Counted from the stretch's first letter, positions 1 to 8,776 are shown. The stretch is 36,631 bases of DNA from Thermoplasmatota archaeon (GCA_018334835.1 JAGXLF010000010.1:1-36631); one strand, 5' to 3'. Notes: generated by a model from the sequence alone, not told the origin. Numbers and translations are program-made.

Positions 1-34
1 AAGAGTAAGGGTATCCCAAGTTGAAGGAGTACAT

Positions 35-595
35 TTGAAAGTTGATGAAATAGTAGGGTTAGAGGAAGGACTAGAAGAAGTTCCTCCTATGGAGAGAGAG
101 ATCGAAGAAGAAACGACTTGTCCGAACTGTGGATCAATGCTTCCTCCTGAGGCTGAAGAATGTTCTGTGTGCGGAGAAGTTCTAAAACCATCCAAAGAGG
201 GAGAACTTGAAGAGATGGAAGAGCCGGAAGAAGTCCCTCCTATCGAGAGAGAGATCGAAGAAGAGGTTATTTGTTCGACCTGTGGATCAGTGAATCCTCC
301 TGAGGCTGAAGAATGTTCTGTGTGCGGAGAAGTTCTAAAACCATCCAAAGAGGGAGAACTTGAAGAGATGGAAGAGCCGGAAGAAATCCCACCTATCGAG
401 AGAGAGATCAAGGAAATTGAAAACCTTGAAGAATTAGAAAAAGAGATAGAAGAAGAGGATGTGTGTCCGACCTGTGGCTCGATAATTCTAATAGATGTGG
501 AAGAATGTCCTGAATGTGGAGAAAAATTACGAGAAGAGAAGAAAGTATTCTCTCAATTTTTCAAGAATATTACGGATTCTATCCGGGGTCGATAG
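35..595 (+). CDS. Acidic protein with three zinc ribbons and a tandem duplication (5' end uncertain)
   Basis: I do not recognise a named family. The protein holds three treble-clef style zinc ribbons, each CPxCG/CSxCG followed about 13 residues later by CxxCGE. They are separated by very acidic linkers rich in Glu and Pro. The first two ribbons and linkers are near-identical 51-residue copies and the third is diverged. The last 20 residues turn basic and aromatic. The reading frame is open back to base 2, so this may be the C-terminal part of a larger protein. A TTG at 35 with a GAAGGAG ribosome site at 23-29 would also make a complete start. Such ribbons usually bind zinc and serve as protein- or nucleic-acid-contact modules; the actual role is unknown. 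A T-rich tract follows the stop codon. Confidence 0.7.
   Translation: MKVDEIVGLEEGLEEVPPMEREIEEETTCPNCGSMLPPEAEECSVCGEVLKPSKEGELEEMEEPEEVPPIEREIEEEVICSTCGSVNPPEAEECSVCGEVLKPSKEGELEEMEEPEEIPPIEREIKEIENLEELEKEIEEEDVCPTCGSIILIDVEECPECGEKLREEKKVFSQFFKNITDSIRGR
83..410 (+). repeat. 153-bp tandem repeat, two full copies and a partial third
   Basis: Copies start at 83 and 236, with a partial third at 389. The period of 153 bp equals 51 codons. Bases 143-232 and 296-385 are identical over 90 bases including third codon positions, which indicates a recent duplication or gene conversion. It lies inside the zinc-ribbon gene. Confidence 0.9.
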
Positions 596-606
596 TTCGC
601 CCGATA

Positions 607-627
607 TTTGTTTTGTTTTTCTTTTCT
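607..627 (+). terminator. T-rich archaeal-type terminator
   Basis: An almost uninterrupted T tract lies 12 bases after the zinc-ribbon gene's stop codon, in the 78-bp space between two convergent genes. Oligo-T tracts on the coding strand are the usual intrinsic termination signal in archaea. Confidence 0.5.
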
Positions 628-673
628 ATACTAGATGAAGTTAATAGTTTCTCATTGGTATATCTTTTGAAGC

Positions 674-1864
674 TCACTCCATGAGTTCGATTAAAAATTC
701 TTTGATCTTTTCGGCATCTTCATCGAAACCTCCACCCTGAGCAAAGTTAGATGTACCTCCCCCTCCTCCACCCAATTCATGGCTCATCGTTTGGATAAGA
801 TCGTTCGCGCTGATATTTTCAACTTTATCTCCTACTCCAACCAGCACACTCAATGATTCTCGTTCATTGATTATCACCATCACTTCATCTTCTCCGACTT
901 CATCTTTCGCTTTGTGAGACAGCATCTCAGTATCTTCTGTTGAAACTGTCTGCATCAAAAGGTCAAAGTCTTCTCTCCCAAATCTCTCAAATTCTTCCAG
1001 CTCCCTTTCTATCTTTTCGGACTCCAATGTCTCTATTTTATCTTCCATCTCGTTCGATCTCTCTTGTAAATGTCTTATCTTCTTAGGTAGATCTCTTTTA
1101 TTAGTGTTCAGCGCTTCTAAAGCTCTAAGAATGGACCTTTCTTCTCGATAATCTCTTTTCAAAGCTTCTTCACCAAAGGAGAAAACTATGCGAGTTACGC
1201 CCTTCTGAAGTTTCTTTTTACCCTCTATACGTATCCTCCCGACCTCTAACGTGTTCTCAAGGTGGGTACCGCTGCACACACCTCTATCCCAATCTTCCAC
1301 CTCGATCATCCTGACCTTCTCGCCTTCGGGTATCTCTTTTGCAAAGGCTATTTTCTCAGACTTTTCTATTTCTTCCCTGTCCAATATCTTCCATCTTACA
1401 GGTCTATTTTCTAGGATGACTTTATTGCACAGTTCTTCTAGTCTCAGTAGTTTCTTTTTATCGATGTGAGTATCGGTCTCAAAATCTATCCTAGCTTTTT
1501 TCTCTCCGATATCGAACCCGGCATAACTGACCTTTCCCATGACCTCTCTACCGGCCCCATAAACAATGTGAGCGCCGGTATGTCCTCGCATGCAGGTGTA
1601 TCTAAAATCCCCGTCTATCTTTCCTTTAACCACGTCCCCTACTTCTAGATCATGTTCCCCCAGGTGATGAACTATATCATCCCCTTTCTTTTGTACATCT
1701 TCGACTTCGTAGCCACCTAATGTACCTTTATCCGGCGGCTGCCCTCCTTCTTCAGGGTGAAAATATGTCATCTCTAATACAATCTTATTACCTTCGACCT
1801 TTTTCACTTCACTCTCGAAATCCATCTTTTTAGGCTCTTCCCAAAATGGGGGATGATATGTCAT
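674..1864 (-). CDS. alaX: Alanyl-tRNA editing protein, AlaX-L type with DHHA1 domain
   Basis: A free-standing editing enzyme that hydrolyses Ser-tRNA(Ala) or Gly-tRNA(Ala) made by mistake by alanyl-tRNA synthetase. Residues 1-230 match the AlaRS editing (second additional domain) fold. The zinc ligands are visible as HTGAH (H95, H99) and CSGTH (C197, H201). A charged coiled coil covers about 250-295. The C-terminus carries the AlaRS C-Ala/DHHA1 glycine loop (six glycines at 365-370, then SNFAQGGG). At 396 aa it fits the long AlaX-L class. Its upstream T-rich stretch (1866-1890) contains a possible TATA element and may also terminate the aminopeptidase gene 48 bp upstream. Family assignment is firm; which mischarged amino acid it prefers cannot be read. 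Confidence 0.93.
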   Translation of the reverse strand: MTYHPPFWEEPKKMDFESEVKKVEGNKIVLEMTYFHPEEGGQPPDKGTLGGYEVEDVQKKGDDIVHHLGEHDLEVGDVVKGKIDGDFRYTCMRGHTGAHIVYGAGREVMGKVSYAGFDIGEKKARIDFETDTHIDKKKLLRLEELCNKVILENRPVRWKILDREEIEKSEKIAFAKEIPEGEKVRMIEVEDWDRGVCSGTHLENTLEVGRIRIEGKKKLQKGVTRIVFSFGEEALKRDYREERSILRALEALNTNKRDLPKKIRHLQERSNEMEDKIETLESEKIERELEEFERFGREDFDLLMQTVSTEDTEMLSHKAKDEVGEDEVMVIINERESLSVLVGVGDKVENISANDLIQTMSHELGGGGGGTSNFAQGGGFDEDAEKIKEFLIELME

Positions 1865-1912
1865 GAAATAAAAAAAGAGGGTTACGGTCTAAAAACGTTT
1901 TGCTTCGTTGTT

Positions 1913-2983
1913 TCAAAGTTCCCAGAAGAACTTACCGTCTTTCATTATTATTTCATCGTCCACCTTTAGGAGACCTTCACTCATATCCTTTATCATGTCT
2001 ACGTGGATTGCACTTTCGTTCTGTTCTCTATCTTCACCTATACATCTAGCGTAAGCTCTACCCAGTGCAAGATGTACTGTATCACCCATCTTTTCATCGA
2101 AGAGCATATTCTTGGTGAACACATCTATCCCTCGATTAGTTCCGATACCAAGTTCACCCAATCGCTTAGCGCCTTCATCGGTATCCAATGTATCTTCCAA
2201 AGCTTCCTCGTTTTGTTCAGCCGAATATTCAACTACTTCGCCGTCCTCAAATTTTAATTTTACACCGTTAATCTCCTTTCCTCGATGTATCAGCGGTTTA
2301 TCGAAAAGTATATCTCCGTTAACACTATCGACAACTGGAGCAGTGAACACCTCACCGCTGGGCATATTGTGGTCCCCATCAGAATTGATCCCGATCATAC
2401 CGTCGATACTCATGGTGAGCTCCGTTTCTGGTCCTTCTATGTATACCTCACTGCCTTCATCCAATTTTTCCTTCAGTTGTTCCTGCATATCGTGTACTTC
2501 CTGCCAATCTCGCAATACAGCATCATAGACGAAGTCTTTATATTCGTCCAATGACATCCCAGCCATCTGTGCCTGGGCGTTTGTTGGATGCTGCGTACCA
2601 CACCATCTTTTTGACATCTGTTCTTCCCGGATAGGTTGTCGAGCCTTGGAATATTCCGCCATGGTTTTACCAGGCACATCACTCATAGCCTTCAGATTAG
2701 GATCAGAACTTATCCCGATTATAACGTCAGCCTCTTCCATCAGGGCTAAGACATGTTCTGGAGTTTCGAATTCACCTTCAAAATTCTTTAGATATGCTCG
2801 TTGTGACTCGCTCGATGAGTACAGGGTTATAGGTTTTGCTCCCTTTTTACCTATCTCTTTCTGTAGAGCGATAACCAAGTCCTTTGCTTCTTCTCCAGCA
2901 CTGATGACCACATTGTCTCCTTCTTCTATACCGGTACTCCATTCCGTCAAAATTTCCGCATGTTCTTTTATCCTCTTATCCAT
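1913..2983 (-). CDS. M29 family aminopeptidase (aminopeptidase T/AmpS type)
   Basis: A cytosolic dimetal exopeptidase that removes N-terminal residues from peptides, likely finishing proteasome or protease products. The C-terminal metal site of family M29 is visible: E211 in GEVFTAP, E277 in LGELGIGTN, H304 and Y311 in DTVHLALGRAY, and H327/D329 in the HVDMI motif. Length (356 aa) is slightly under the usual 370-415. The start is an ATG with AGGTGA seven bases upstream. The gene is divergent from gatD, and a TATA box and an 8-bp inverted repeat sit just upstream, so a repressor may control it. The assignment is good; substrate range is unknown. Confidence 0.9.
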   Translation of the reverse strand: MDKRIKEHAEILTEWSTGIEEGDNVVISAGEEAKDLVIALQKEIGKKGAKPITLYSSSESQRAYLKNFEGEFETPEHVLALMEEADVIIGISSDPNLKAMSDVPGKTMAEYSKARQPIREEQMSKRWCGTQHPTNAQAQMAGMSLDEYKDFVYDAVLRDWQEVHDMQEQLKEKLDEGSEVYIEGPETELTMSIDGMIGINSDGDHNMPSGEVFTAPVVDSVNGDILFDKPLIHRGKEINGVKLKFEDGEVVEYSAEQNEEALEDTLDTDEGAKRLGELGIGTNRGIDVFTKNMLFDEKMGDTVHLALGRAYARCIGEDREQNESAIHVDMIKDMSEGLLKVDDEIIMKDGKFFWEL

Positions 2984-2996
2984 GTATCTTCACCTT

Positions 2997-3018
2997 TGTT
3001 TGCATCTATCTGCAAACA
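2997..3018. promoter_or_regulatory. Inverted repeat, candidate operator of the M29 aminopeptidase gene
   Basis: Perfect 8-bp arms TGTTTGCA and TGCAAACA flank a 6-bp spacer. On the minus strand the repeat lies 14-35 bases upstream of the aminopeptidase ATG and about 14-35 bases downstream of the TATA-like box at 3032-3039, so it covers the predicted transcription start. The position suits a dimeric repressor. It could instead form an mRNA hairpin next to the ribosome site. Confidence 0.55.
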
Positions 3019-3031
3019 TCAAATGTGAAGG

Positions 3032-3039
3032 ATTATAAA
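3032..3039 (-). promoter_or_regulatory. TATA box for the M29 aminopeptidase gene
   Basis: The minus strand reads TTTATAAT here. It is the best match to the archaeal TATA consensus in the 134-bp divergent region, and it places the transcription start near 3006-3012. Confidence 0.5.
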
Positions 3040-3117
3040 ATACTTTGTCAGAATCTCTCTCATTCCGTGCAAACAAAAATTGTTTTTAGTTCCCTCTACT
3101 TATACATTGCAGATAAG

Positions 3118-4377
3118 ATGGTCAGAGATTTACCAAAAAACATCGAAGATGGAGACAGGATAAGGATAGAGAAAGGTGATAAAAGTTACGAAGGCATATT
3201 GATGCCGCATCATCGTTTTAGCCGCGAGGACATCATCACTCTCAAGCTCGACAATGGCTACAATATAGGGATAGAGGCGGAAGATGATATAAAAGTAAAA
3301 TTGCTCGAAAAGAAGAAAGAAAAGCCAGGAAGAAGTAAAAAGAAAGTGGGGAAAGACGAGGAGAAACCGGATATCTCTATCCTCGGTACAGGAGGAACCA
3401 TAGCTAGTTATGTTGAATATCGAACGGGAGCGGTACATCCGGCGGAGGATGCTGACGACGTTCTTTATTCGAACCCCGAGATAGCTGAAAGATGCAATCC
3501 AGAGGTCGATATAGTTTTCAGTAAACTAAGCGAAGATTTGAAACCGGAGGATTGGGTCACCATAGCAGATAGAGTTCTCGAGAAATTAGAAGGAGGTGCT
3601 GAAGGAGTGGTGATCTCTCACGGTACAGATACCATGGGTTATACCGCAGCAGCTCTCTCATTCCTGTTGGAAGGGTTTTCCTCCCCTGTTGTACTGGTAG
3701 GTTCCCAACGCTCGAGCGATAGACCTTCTAGCGATGCACATCTCAACCTTCTAGGAGCGATAGAGGTCGCAAAAAGTGGAAATCCTGGAGTCTTCGTCGT
3801 CATGCATGATTCGATCTCAGACGAAATTTGTGCCATCCATAGAGGTACTAAGGTAAGAAAGATGCACACAAGCAGAAGAGACGCGTTTGAATCTGTGAAT
3901 GAAGATCCAGTGGGTGAAGTGAATCCTAAAACGGGCGAAGTCGAATTTGAAAAGGAGTTCGAACCGGTAGAAAAAGATCTCGGTCGTAGGGGAAGTATAG
4001 TGGATGACGTAGCACTCTTGTATTCTAACCCAGGTATAGATAAAGAAGATATAAGAAGAGCGGGAGAAAAGAAAGGAATAGTGATAGTGGGAACCGGATT
4101 GGGTCATATCAGGACTGATCTAGTTCCGGAGATTAAAAAGCTCATCAAGAGAGGAATTCCGATAATAATGACTAGCCAGTGTCTTTTCGGTACAATAAAC
4201 ATGAACGTTTATTCAGCCGGAAGAGAACTCTTGGAAGTGGGCGTGGTCCCCGGTAAAGACATGCTGCCCGAGACCGCGATGGTGAAACTCATGTGGGCTC
4301 TCAGCCTTGAAGAGGACACTGAAGATGTCATGATGAAAGATATAGCCGGAGAAATAACTGATAGGAGGACAAGGTGA
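3118..4377 (+). CDS. gatD: Glu-tRNA(Gln) amidotransferase subunit D (asparaginase-like)
   Basis: GatD is the glutaminase subunit of the archaeal GatDE complex. It releases ammonia from glutamine (or asparagine), which GatE uses to turn Glu-tRNA(Gln) into Gln-tRNA(Gln). Residues 1-65 form the small beta-barrel extension typical of GatD and absent from simple asparaginases, followed by a Lys-rich linker to about 82. The L-asparaginase I domain then shows ILGTGGTIAS (T91, T94) and the HGTDTMGYTA catalytic motif. An in-frame GTG at 3025 would add a hydrophobic 31-residue tail unlike GatD, so ATG 3118 is preferred. gatE starts 5 bp after the stop, with AGGAGG just before the gatD stop codon. Very firm. 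Confidence 0.95.
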   Translation: MVRDLPKNIEDGDRIRIEKGDKSYEGILMPHHRFSREDIITLKLDNGYNIGIEAEDDIKVKLLEKKKEKPGRSKKKVGKDEEKPDISILGTGGTIASYVEYRTGAVHPAEDADDVLYSNPEIAERCNPEVDIVFSKLSEDLKPEDWVTIADRVLEKLEGGAEGVVISHGTDTMGYTAAALSFLLEGFSSPVVLVGSQRSSDRPSSDAHLNLLGAIEVAKSGNPGVFVVMHDSISDEICAIHRGTKVRKMHTSRRDAFESVNEDPVGEVNPKTGEVEFEKEFEPVEKDLGRRGSIVDDVALLYSNPGIDKEDIRRAGEKKGIVIVGTGLGHIRTDLVPEIKKLIKRGIPIIMTSQCLFGTINMNVYSAGRELLEVGVVPGKDMLPETAMVKLMWALSLEEDTEDVMMKDIAGEITDRRTR

Positions 4378-4381
4378 TAAG

Positions 4382-6253
4382 ATGGGACGGGATTACGACG
4401 AACTCGGGTTGAAAGTAGGACTGGAAATACATCAACAGCTGGACACCAAAAAACTGTTCTGTGATTGTAATTCAGAATTGGTCGAGGAAGAGGGCTTAGA
4501 GGTGATTAGAGATCTGAGACCTACGGAGAGTGAACTCGGTGAGGTCGACGAAGCGGCTCTGATGGAGGCTCAGAAAGAGCTCAAGTTCAGATATCAGGCT
4601 CCCGAAAGTTCGAGCTGTCTAGTCGAACTGGACGAGGAACCTCCGCAGGGTCCTGATGAGGAAGCTCTAGACCTAGCTTTGACGATGGCCCTTTACACCG
4701 AATCAGATATCGTTGATGAGATCGCCTTCATGAGGAAGATCGTTATCGATGGGTCTAATACGACTGGCTTTCAAAGGACTGCATTAATAGCGACTGACGG
4801 AACTTTAGAGGTCGATGGAAAACAGATAGGCATCCCTACGATGTGCCTGGAAGAGGACGCCGCTAGGAGTATAGAGGAAAAGAAAGATGAAAAGGTCTAC
4901 CGGTTGGACAGGTTGGGTATCCCGCTCGTTGAGATAGCCACAGATCCGGACATGACGTCTCCGGAGGAAGCGAAGGAAGTCGCTCAAAATATAGGAGGTC
5001 TTTTCAGAGGTACTAGAAAAGTGAAACGAGGTATAGGGAGTATCAGAGAAGACTTGAATGTTTCTGTAGAGGAAGGGGCTAGAGTGGAGATGAAAGGTGT
5101 ACAAGAATTAGATATGATTCCTGAATATGTAGAGAAAGAGGTGGAAAGACAGCTCGATCTTCTAGATATAAAAGAGACACTTGAATCTAGAGAAGCCGAA
5201 GTAGATGATAAGATATACGACGTTACAGAATCTTTCGAGAAATGCGAGAGCGGAATCATCAGAAGTAATCTCGATGCTGGAAAGGGCGTGTATGCCGCGA
5301 AGCTCACGGGTTTTGATGGTCAATTGAGAGGTGAAGAGGGCGAAGCTTTGCTCGGACCAGAACTTGCCGAGTATGCGAAAAAGACAGGCGTGGAGGGAAT
5401 ATTCCACAGCGATGAACTGCCTAAATACGGGATAGAAGAGGAAGAGATCGGATCGGTCGAAAAAGAACTTGGTCTACATGAAAAAGATGCCTTCGCTCTT
5501 GTTACAGCTCGTGAAAAAAAGGCTGAAGAAGCTCTTCGAAAAGTCATCGAAAGAGCGAAAATGTCTCTTGAAGGAGTTCCAGAAGAGACCAGACAGGCTC
5601 GACCCGACGGAACAACGGTTTTCATGAGACCTCTAGCGGGAGAGGCTAGGATGTATCCCGAAACGGATATACCACCGAAATATGTCGATGAGAAAAAGTT
5701 AGAAAAATTAAAAGATCAATTACCAGAAAGGCCCGGAAAGAAGATCGAACGGTTTCAACAAGAATACGGGCTGAATGAACAGCAGAGCGAACAGTTATTC
5801 AAGAAAGGATATGATGTTCTTTTCGAAGATTGTTTGAAGAGGTGTAGCGATCCTTCTGTGGTTGCTAACACTTTCTTACATACTTTTCCGGACCTTCAAA
5901 AGGAAGGATACGATACTGAAAAGATCAAGAAAGAAGAACTTTTCGACGTCCTCCAAAGATACGATTCAGGTGGATTTGCGAAAGAAGGTATCCCTGAGCT
6001 TTTGAAAGAGATCATCGATGGTAAAAGTGTAGGCGAAGCGGTGAAAAGTGTAGGACTAGAGTCCGTTGACGAAGAAGATATAAGAGAGGTCATTATCGAA
6101 GTTATAGAAGACAGGATCGATTTCGTGGAGGAACGAGAGATGGGGGCGATAGGTCCATTGATGGGGGTCGTTATGGAAGATCTAAAAGGTAAGGCCGATG
6201 GTGAAAAAGTAAGTAAGGTATTAAGAGAAGAGATACAGAAGAGAATCGGATAG
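4382..6253 (+). CDS. gatE: Glu-tRNA(Gln) amidotransferase subunit E
   Basis: GatE is the tRNA-binding kinase and transamidase subunit found only in archaea. It phosphorylates the glutamate on Glu-tRNA(Gln) and amidates it with ammonia channelled from GatD. The N-terminus has GLEIHQQLDTKKLFCDC, the GatB/GatE cradle signature. About residues 290-400 is the GAD domain shared with bacterial AspRS, which separates GatE from GatB. Next come a linker with MRPLAGEARMYPETDIPP and the helical, YqeY-like tail that recognises tRNA. The length of 623 aa is normal. The start is an ATG with strong AGGAGG; the gene forms an operon with gatD and is followed 2 bp later by the HEAT-repeat gene. Confidence 0.96.
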   Translation: MGRDYDELGLKVGLEIHQQLDTKKLFCDCNSELVEEEGLEVIRDLRPTESELGEVDEAALMEAQKELKFRYQAPESSSCLVELDEEPPQGPDEEALDLALTMALYTESDIVDEIAFMRKIVIDGSNTTGFQRTALIATDGTLEVDGKQIGIPTMCLEEDAARSIEEKKDEKVYRLDRLGIPLVEIATDPDMTSPEEAKEVAQNIGGLFRGTRKVKRGIGSIREDLNVSVEEGARVEMKGVQELDMIPEYVEKEVERQLDLLDIKETLESREAEVDDKIYDVTESFEKCESGIIRSNLDAGKGVYAAKLTGFDGQLRGEEGEALLGPELAEYAKKTGVEGIFHSDELPKYGIEEEEIGSVEKELGLHEKDAFALVTAREKKAEEALRKVIERAKMSLEGVPEETRQARPDGTTVFMRPLAGEARMYPETDIPPKYVDEKKLEKLKDQLPERPGKKIERFQQEYGLNEQQSEQLFKKGYDVLFEDCLKRCSDPSVVANTFLHTFPDLQKEGYDTEKIKKEELFDVLQRYDSGGFAKEGIPELLKEIIDGKSVGEAVKSVGLESVDEEDIREVIIEVIEDRIDFVEEREMGAIGPLMGVVMEDLKGKADGEKVSKVLREEIQKRIG

Positions 6254-6255
6254 AT

Positions 6256-7635
6256 ATGATGGATAGGATAGAAGAGCTGAAAGATGAGAGGGATATAGAA
6301 AAACTGATCGAACTTCTCCAAGAGAGTGAAGTTCAAATTAGAGAAGAAGCGGTAAAAACTCTAGGCATGATTGGTGCAGAGAAGGCTCTTTCTCCCCTCA
6401 TAGAACGGTTGAAAGAGGACCCAGCATCTACGGTAAGAGCTAATGCGGCACTAGCCCTGAGCAATCTTGAAAGTGAAGAGTGCAAGACAGCTTTGAAAGA
6501 GGCGGCTGATGACGAAGATTGGAAGGTCAGGCATGATGCAGCTATCGCTATGGGAGATTTTCAGGAAGAAACATTAGAAGAAAAACTTTGCTCTCTTATC
6601 AAGGATGAAGAGTTAGAGGTCAGGAGAAAGGCCATTAATTCTCTCGGAGAGATCGGTGACGAGGATAAGATATCCGAAATCCAGGGACATTTAGAAGATG
6701 AGAGTCTAAAAAAACACGCTGCTAGAGCTATAAGTAAGATCGGGACTAAAAAGGCTGTAGAACCGCTCGAAGAGATATATTATGATGGTGATCAGGAGAT
6801 AAGAGAGATTGCAGTCCAAGGCATAGGGAAAATCGAGAGAGAAGAGATCTCATCGGTAATTCTAGATGCGCTCGAGGATGACAGTTGGAGGATAAGAGAA
6901 GAAGCCGCCAAAATATTGGGGGATAAAGAAGATGATGAGTATATACCGAATCTCGTTGAAAGGTTAAAAGATGAGAACAAGTACGTTGTAGAGGCAGCTC
7001 TCAGAAGTTTGGGCAACCTCGATAAAGACGAAGTTCTTGAAGCGATAAAAGGAAAGATGGATGATGAGGAACCTAATATAAGGATCGCTGTTGCCGATGC
7101 GTTAGAGACCACCGATACGGAGAAGTCCGCAGAATTGCTGTTAGATCAACTCAAAAAAGAGGACCATCCAAGAGTGCTCTGGTCTATCTCCGAATCTATA
7201 TCTGGTATATCTAAAGAGATCTTGAAGGAACTAAAAGATGAGATCGATTCGATCGGTCCAAATAAAGATATCTTTGTCTCTATTTCTATGAGCAAAGCAG
7301 GTTTTTCATCTTATGCTGAAGATCTGATACCTGCTCTAGAATCTGAGAGGTGGAAGATCAGACAAAAAGCTGCAGAAGCCTTTGGTAACGTAAAAATGGA
7401 AGAACTGAACAAACGGAATAGAAAAAAAGTCATCAGTAAACTGCGCGATAGACTGAAAGATAATGATAAGTGGGTAAGAGCTAGATCTGTCAGAACTTTG
7501 GGTAATTTCATCTCTAAAGAGGGTGAAGAGATCGATCTGGAAGAGGAGAAAAAAGAAATTTTCGAGATGGAGGATACAGAAGCGGACGAAGATGTTTTAG
7601 AGGCCGTTAGAGATGTAAAAAATCTCTTAGAATAG
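6256..7635 (+). CDS. HEAT-repeat (PBS-lyase-like) protein
   Basis: The whole protein is built from about a dozen HEAT repeats of 30-32 residues with the pattern VRxxAAxALGxIGxxxxxxxLxxxLxDxxxxVR. It is soluble and very rich in Glu and Lys, with no catalytic motif. Such superhelices act as scaffolds for proteins or RNA; relatives are often annotated as phycocyanobilin-lyase-like without that activity. It starts 2 bp after gatE and runs in the same operon, so it may act with GatDE or simply share its transcription; nothing in the sequence decides. A second ATG lies three bases after the first. No truncation is visible. Confidence 0.88.
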   Translation: MMDRIEELKDERDIEKLIELLQESEVQIREEAVKTLGMIGAEKALSPLIERLKEDPASTVRANAALALSNLESEECKTALKEAADDEDWKVRHDAAIAMGDFQEETLEEKLCSLIKDEELEVRRKAINSLGEIGDEDKISEIQGHLEDESLKKHAARAISKIGTKKAVEPLEEIYYDGDQEIREIAVQGIGKIEREEISSVILDALEDDSWRIREEAAKILGDKEDDEYIPNLVERLKDENKYVVEAALRSLGNLDKDEVLEAIKGKMDDEEPNIRIAVADALETTDTEKSAELLLDQLKKEDHPRVLWSISESISGISKEILKELKDEIDSIGPNKDIFVSISMSKAGFSSYAEDLIPALESERWKIRQKAAEAFGNVKMEELNKRNRKKVISKLRDRLKDNDKWVRARSVRTLGNFISKEGEEIDLEEEKKEIFEMEDTEADEDVLEAVRDVKNLLE

Positions 7636-7664
7636 ACGTGAAAATTCACAGAGGGGAGAAAGAT

Positions 7665-7985
7665 ATGGATCAAGAATATATTATGGTTCTCACAACCACT
7701 GGAAATGAGAAAGAAGCGGAAAAGATCTCAAAAAAACTGATCGAACAAAACCTGGGTGCTTGTGTTCAGATACTTGGTCCTATAAAGAGCACATATTCAT
7801 GGGAAGGCGAATTGATGAAAAGCGAAGAATGGATGTGTTTCATAAAGACCCGTTCCGACAAGTTTAGAAAAGTTGAGAGTAAGATCAAAGAGGTACACAG
7901 TTATGAAAATCCGGAGATAATAGCCTTACCGATAATAGAAGGGAGTCAAGAATATTTGGAATGGGTCGATGAGAAAGTAAGTTAG
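7665..7985 (+). CDS. cutA: CutA1 divalent-cation tolerance family protein
   Basis: A small trimeric ferredoxin-like protein of the CutA family, linked to copper tolerance in bacteria but of uncertain role in archaea. The 106-residue product has the full set of family motifs: VLTTTGNEKEAEKI at the start, NLGACVQI, STYSWEGEL, EEWMCFIKT and HSYENPEIIALPI, ending in EYLEWV. A GTG 27 bases upstream would extend it, but the strong GAGGGGAG site at 7651-7658 points to the ATG at 7665. It is the last gene of the gatD-gatE-HEAT operon, 29 bp after the HEAT stop codon. Confidence 0.94.
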   Translation: MDQEYIMVLTTTGNEKEAEKISKKLIEQNLGACVQILGPIKSTYSWEGELMKSEEWMCFIKTRSDKFRKVESKIKEVHSYENPEIIALPIIEGSQEYLEWVDEKVS

Positions 7986-8000
7986 CGAGGATATACGAAA

Positions 8001-8010
8001 ATTTATTTAT
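8001..8010 (+). promoter_or_regulatory. TATA box for the prsW-like gene
   Basis: ATTTATTTAT sits 26-35 bases upstream of the ATG at 8036, and no ribosome site precedes that ATG. A leaderless or nearly leaderless transcript is expected. Confidence 0.5.
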
Positions 8011-8035
8011 CAAATCTTCCTTTTCTCCTATCAGG

Positions 8036-8776
8036 ATGTACCAGGAATTACTTATAACGGCCGCCATACTCGTGGGATCAGCTTTTATACCATCTCTCAT
8101 ATATCTGATCTGGATAAGAAATGCAGAGGTATATGTGAAGAAGAGCTGGTCTGACCTCGCGAGAACATTTTTATGGGGGGCAGGACTTTCAGTCTTATTT
8201 GCGGTAGTTTTGTCATTGATTTTTGTAGGTGTGATATCCACCCCACAGTTACAGCGTGAATATGAGTTCTTAACGGATGAAACCGTTCAAACGCTTGTAA
8301 TAGTCGTGATCATAGCACCTTTTGTCGAGGAGTTCACTAAAGTATTGGGTGTCTTTTCTGTTAAAAGCTCACTTACAGACATAGAGGCGGGCTTGATCTT
8401 CGGAGCGGCCTGTGGCCTTGGATTTGCAGCTTCAGAAAATCTTCTCTATGAAAGTTCAGTTTACTTTGCCGAGGGTTTCGGTTCTGCATTCATCGGCATA
8501 GTGGTCCTAAGAAGTATCGCTAGTACTCTTCTCCACGGTAGTGCTAGTGCCATGGCTGGATACGGTGTAACTAGAACAAAATTTGGGGGATGGCATCTCT
8601 TCCTTCCATATTATCTACTCGCGGTTATAATGCACGGTGCTTTCAATTTTTTAGCATCACTTGAATTGCTGGTTGCTGGTGACATCTCAATTTTTGCGGT
8701 GTTGTTAGCTGTTTTATTCTCCTTACTCTCTATAACGTATGTACGGAAAAAGATAAAGAAACTCGATAAAAGTTGA
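8036..8776 (+). CDS. PrsW-family intramembrane protease-like protein
   Basis: A polytopic membrane protein of the PrsW / type II CAAX-protease-like (ABI) superfamily. About seven hydrophobic segments are visible. The family motifs are in order: E98-E99-x-x-K102 at a membrane edge, E134-N135 in the AASENLLY segment, H167 in LLHGSASAMAGYG and H200 in IMHGAFN. Bacillus PrsW cuts the anti-sigma factor RsiW, but archaeal members have no known substrate. The TATA box fits a leaderless start. mfnA follows within 17 bp, suggesting co-transcription without implying a shared function. Family fairly sure, substrate unknown. Confidence 0.85.
   Translation: MYQELLITAAILVGSAFIPSLIYLIWIRNAEVYVKKSWSDLARTFLWGAGLSVLFAVVLSLIFVGVISTPQLQREYEFLTDETVQTLVIVVIIAPFVEEFTKVLGVFSVKSSLTDIEAGLIFGAACGLGFAASENLLYESSVYFAEGFGSAFIGIVVLRSIASTLLHGSASAMAGYGVTRTKFGGWHLFLPYYLLAVIMHGAFNFLASLELLVAGDISIFAVLLAVLFSLLSITYVRKKIKKLDKS

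Noticed and set aside
3025-3117. A GTG start that would lengthen GatD by 31 residues
   Set aside because: The extra residues are hydrophobic and unlike GatD, and they overlap the promoter of the divergent aminopeptidase gene.
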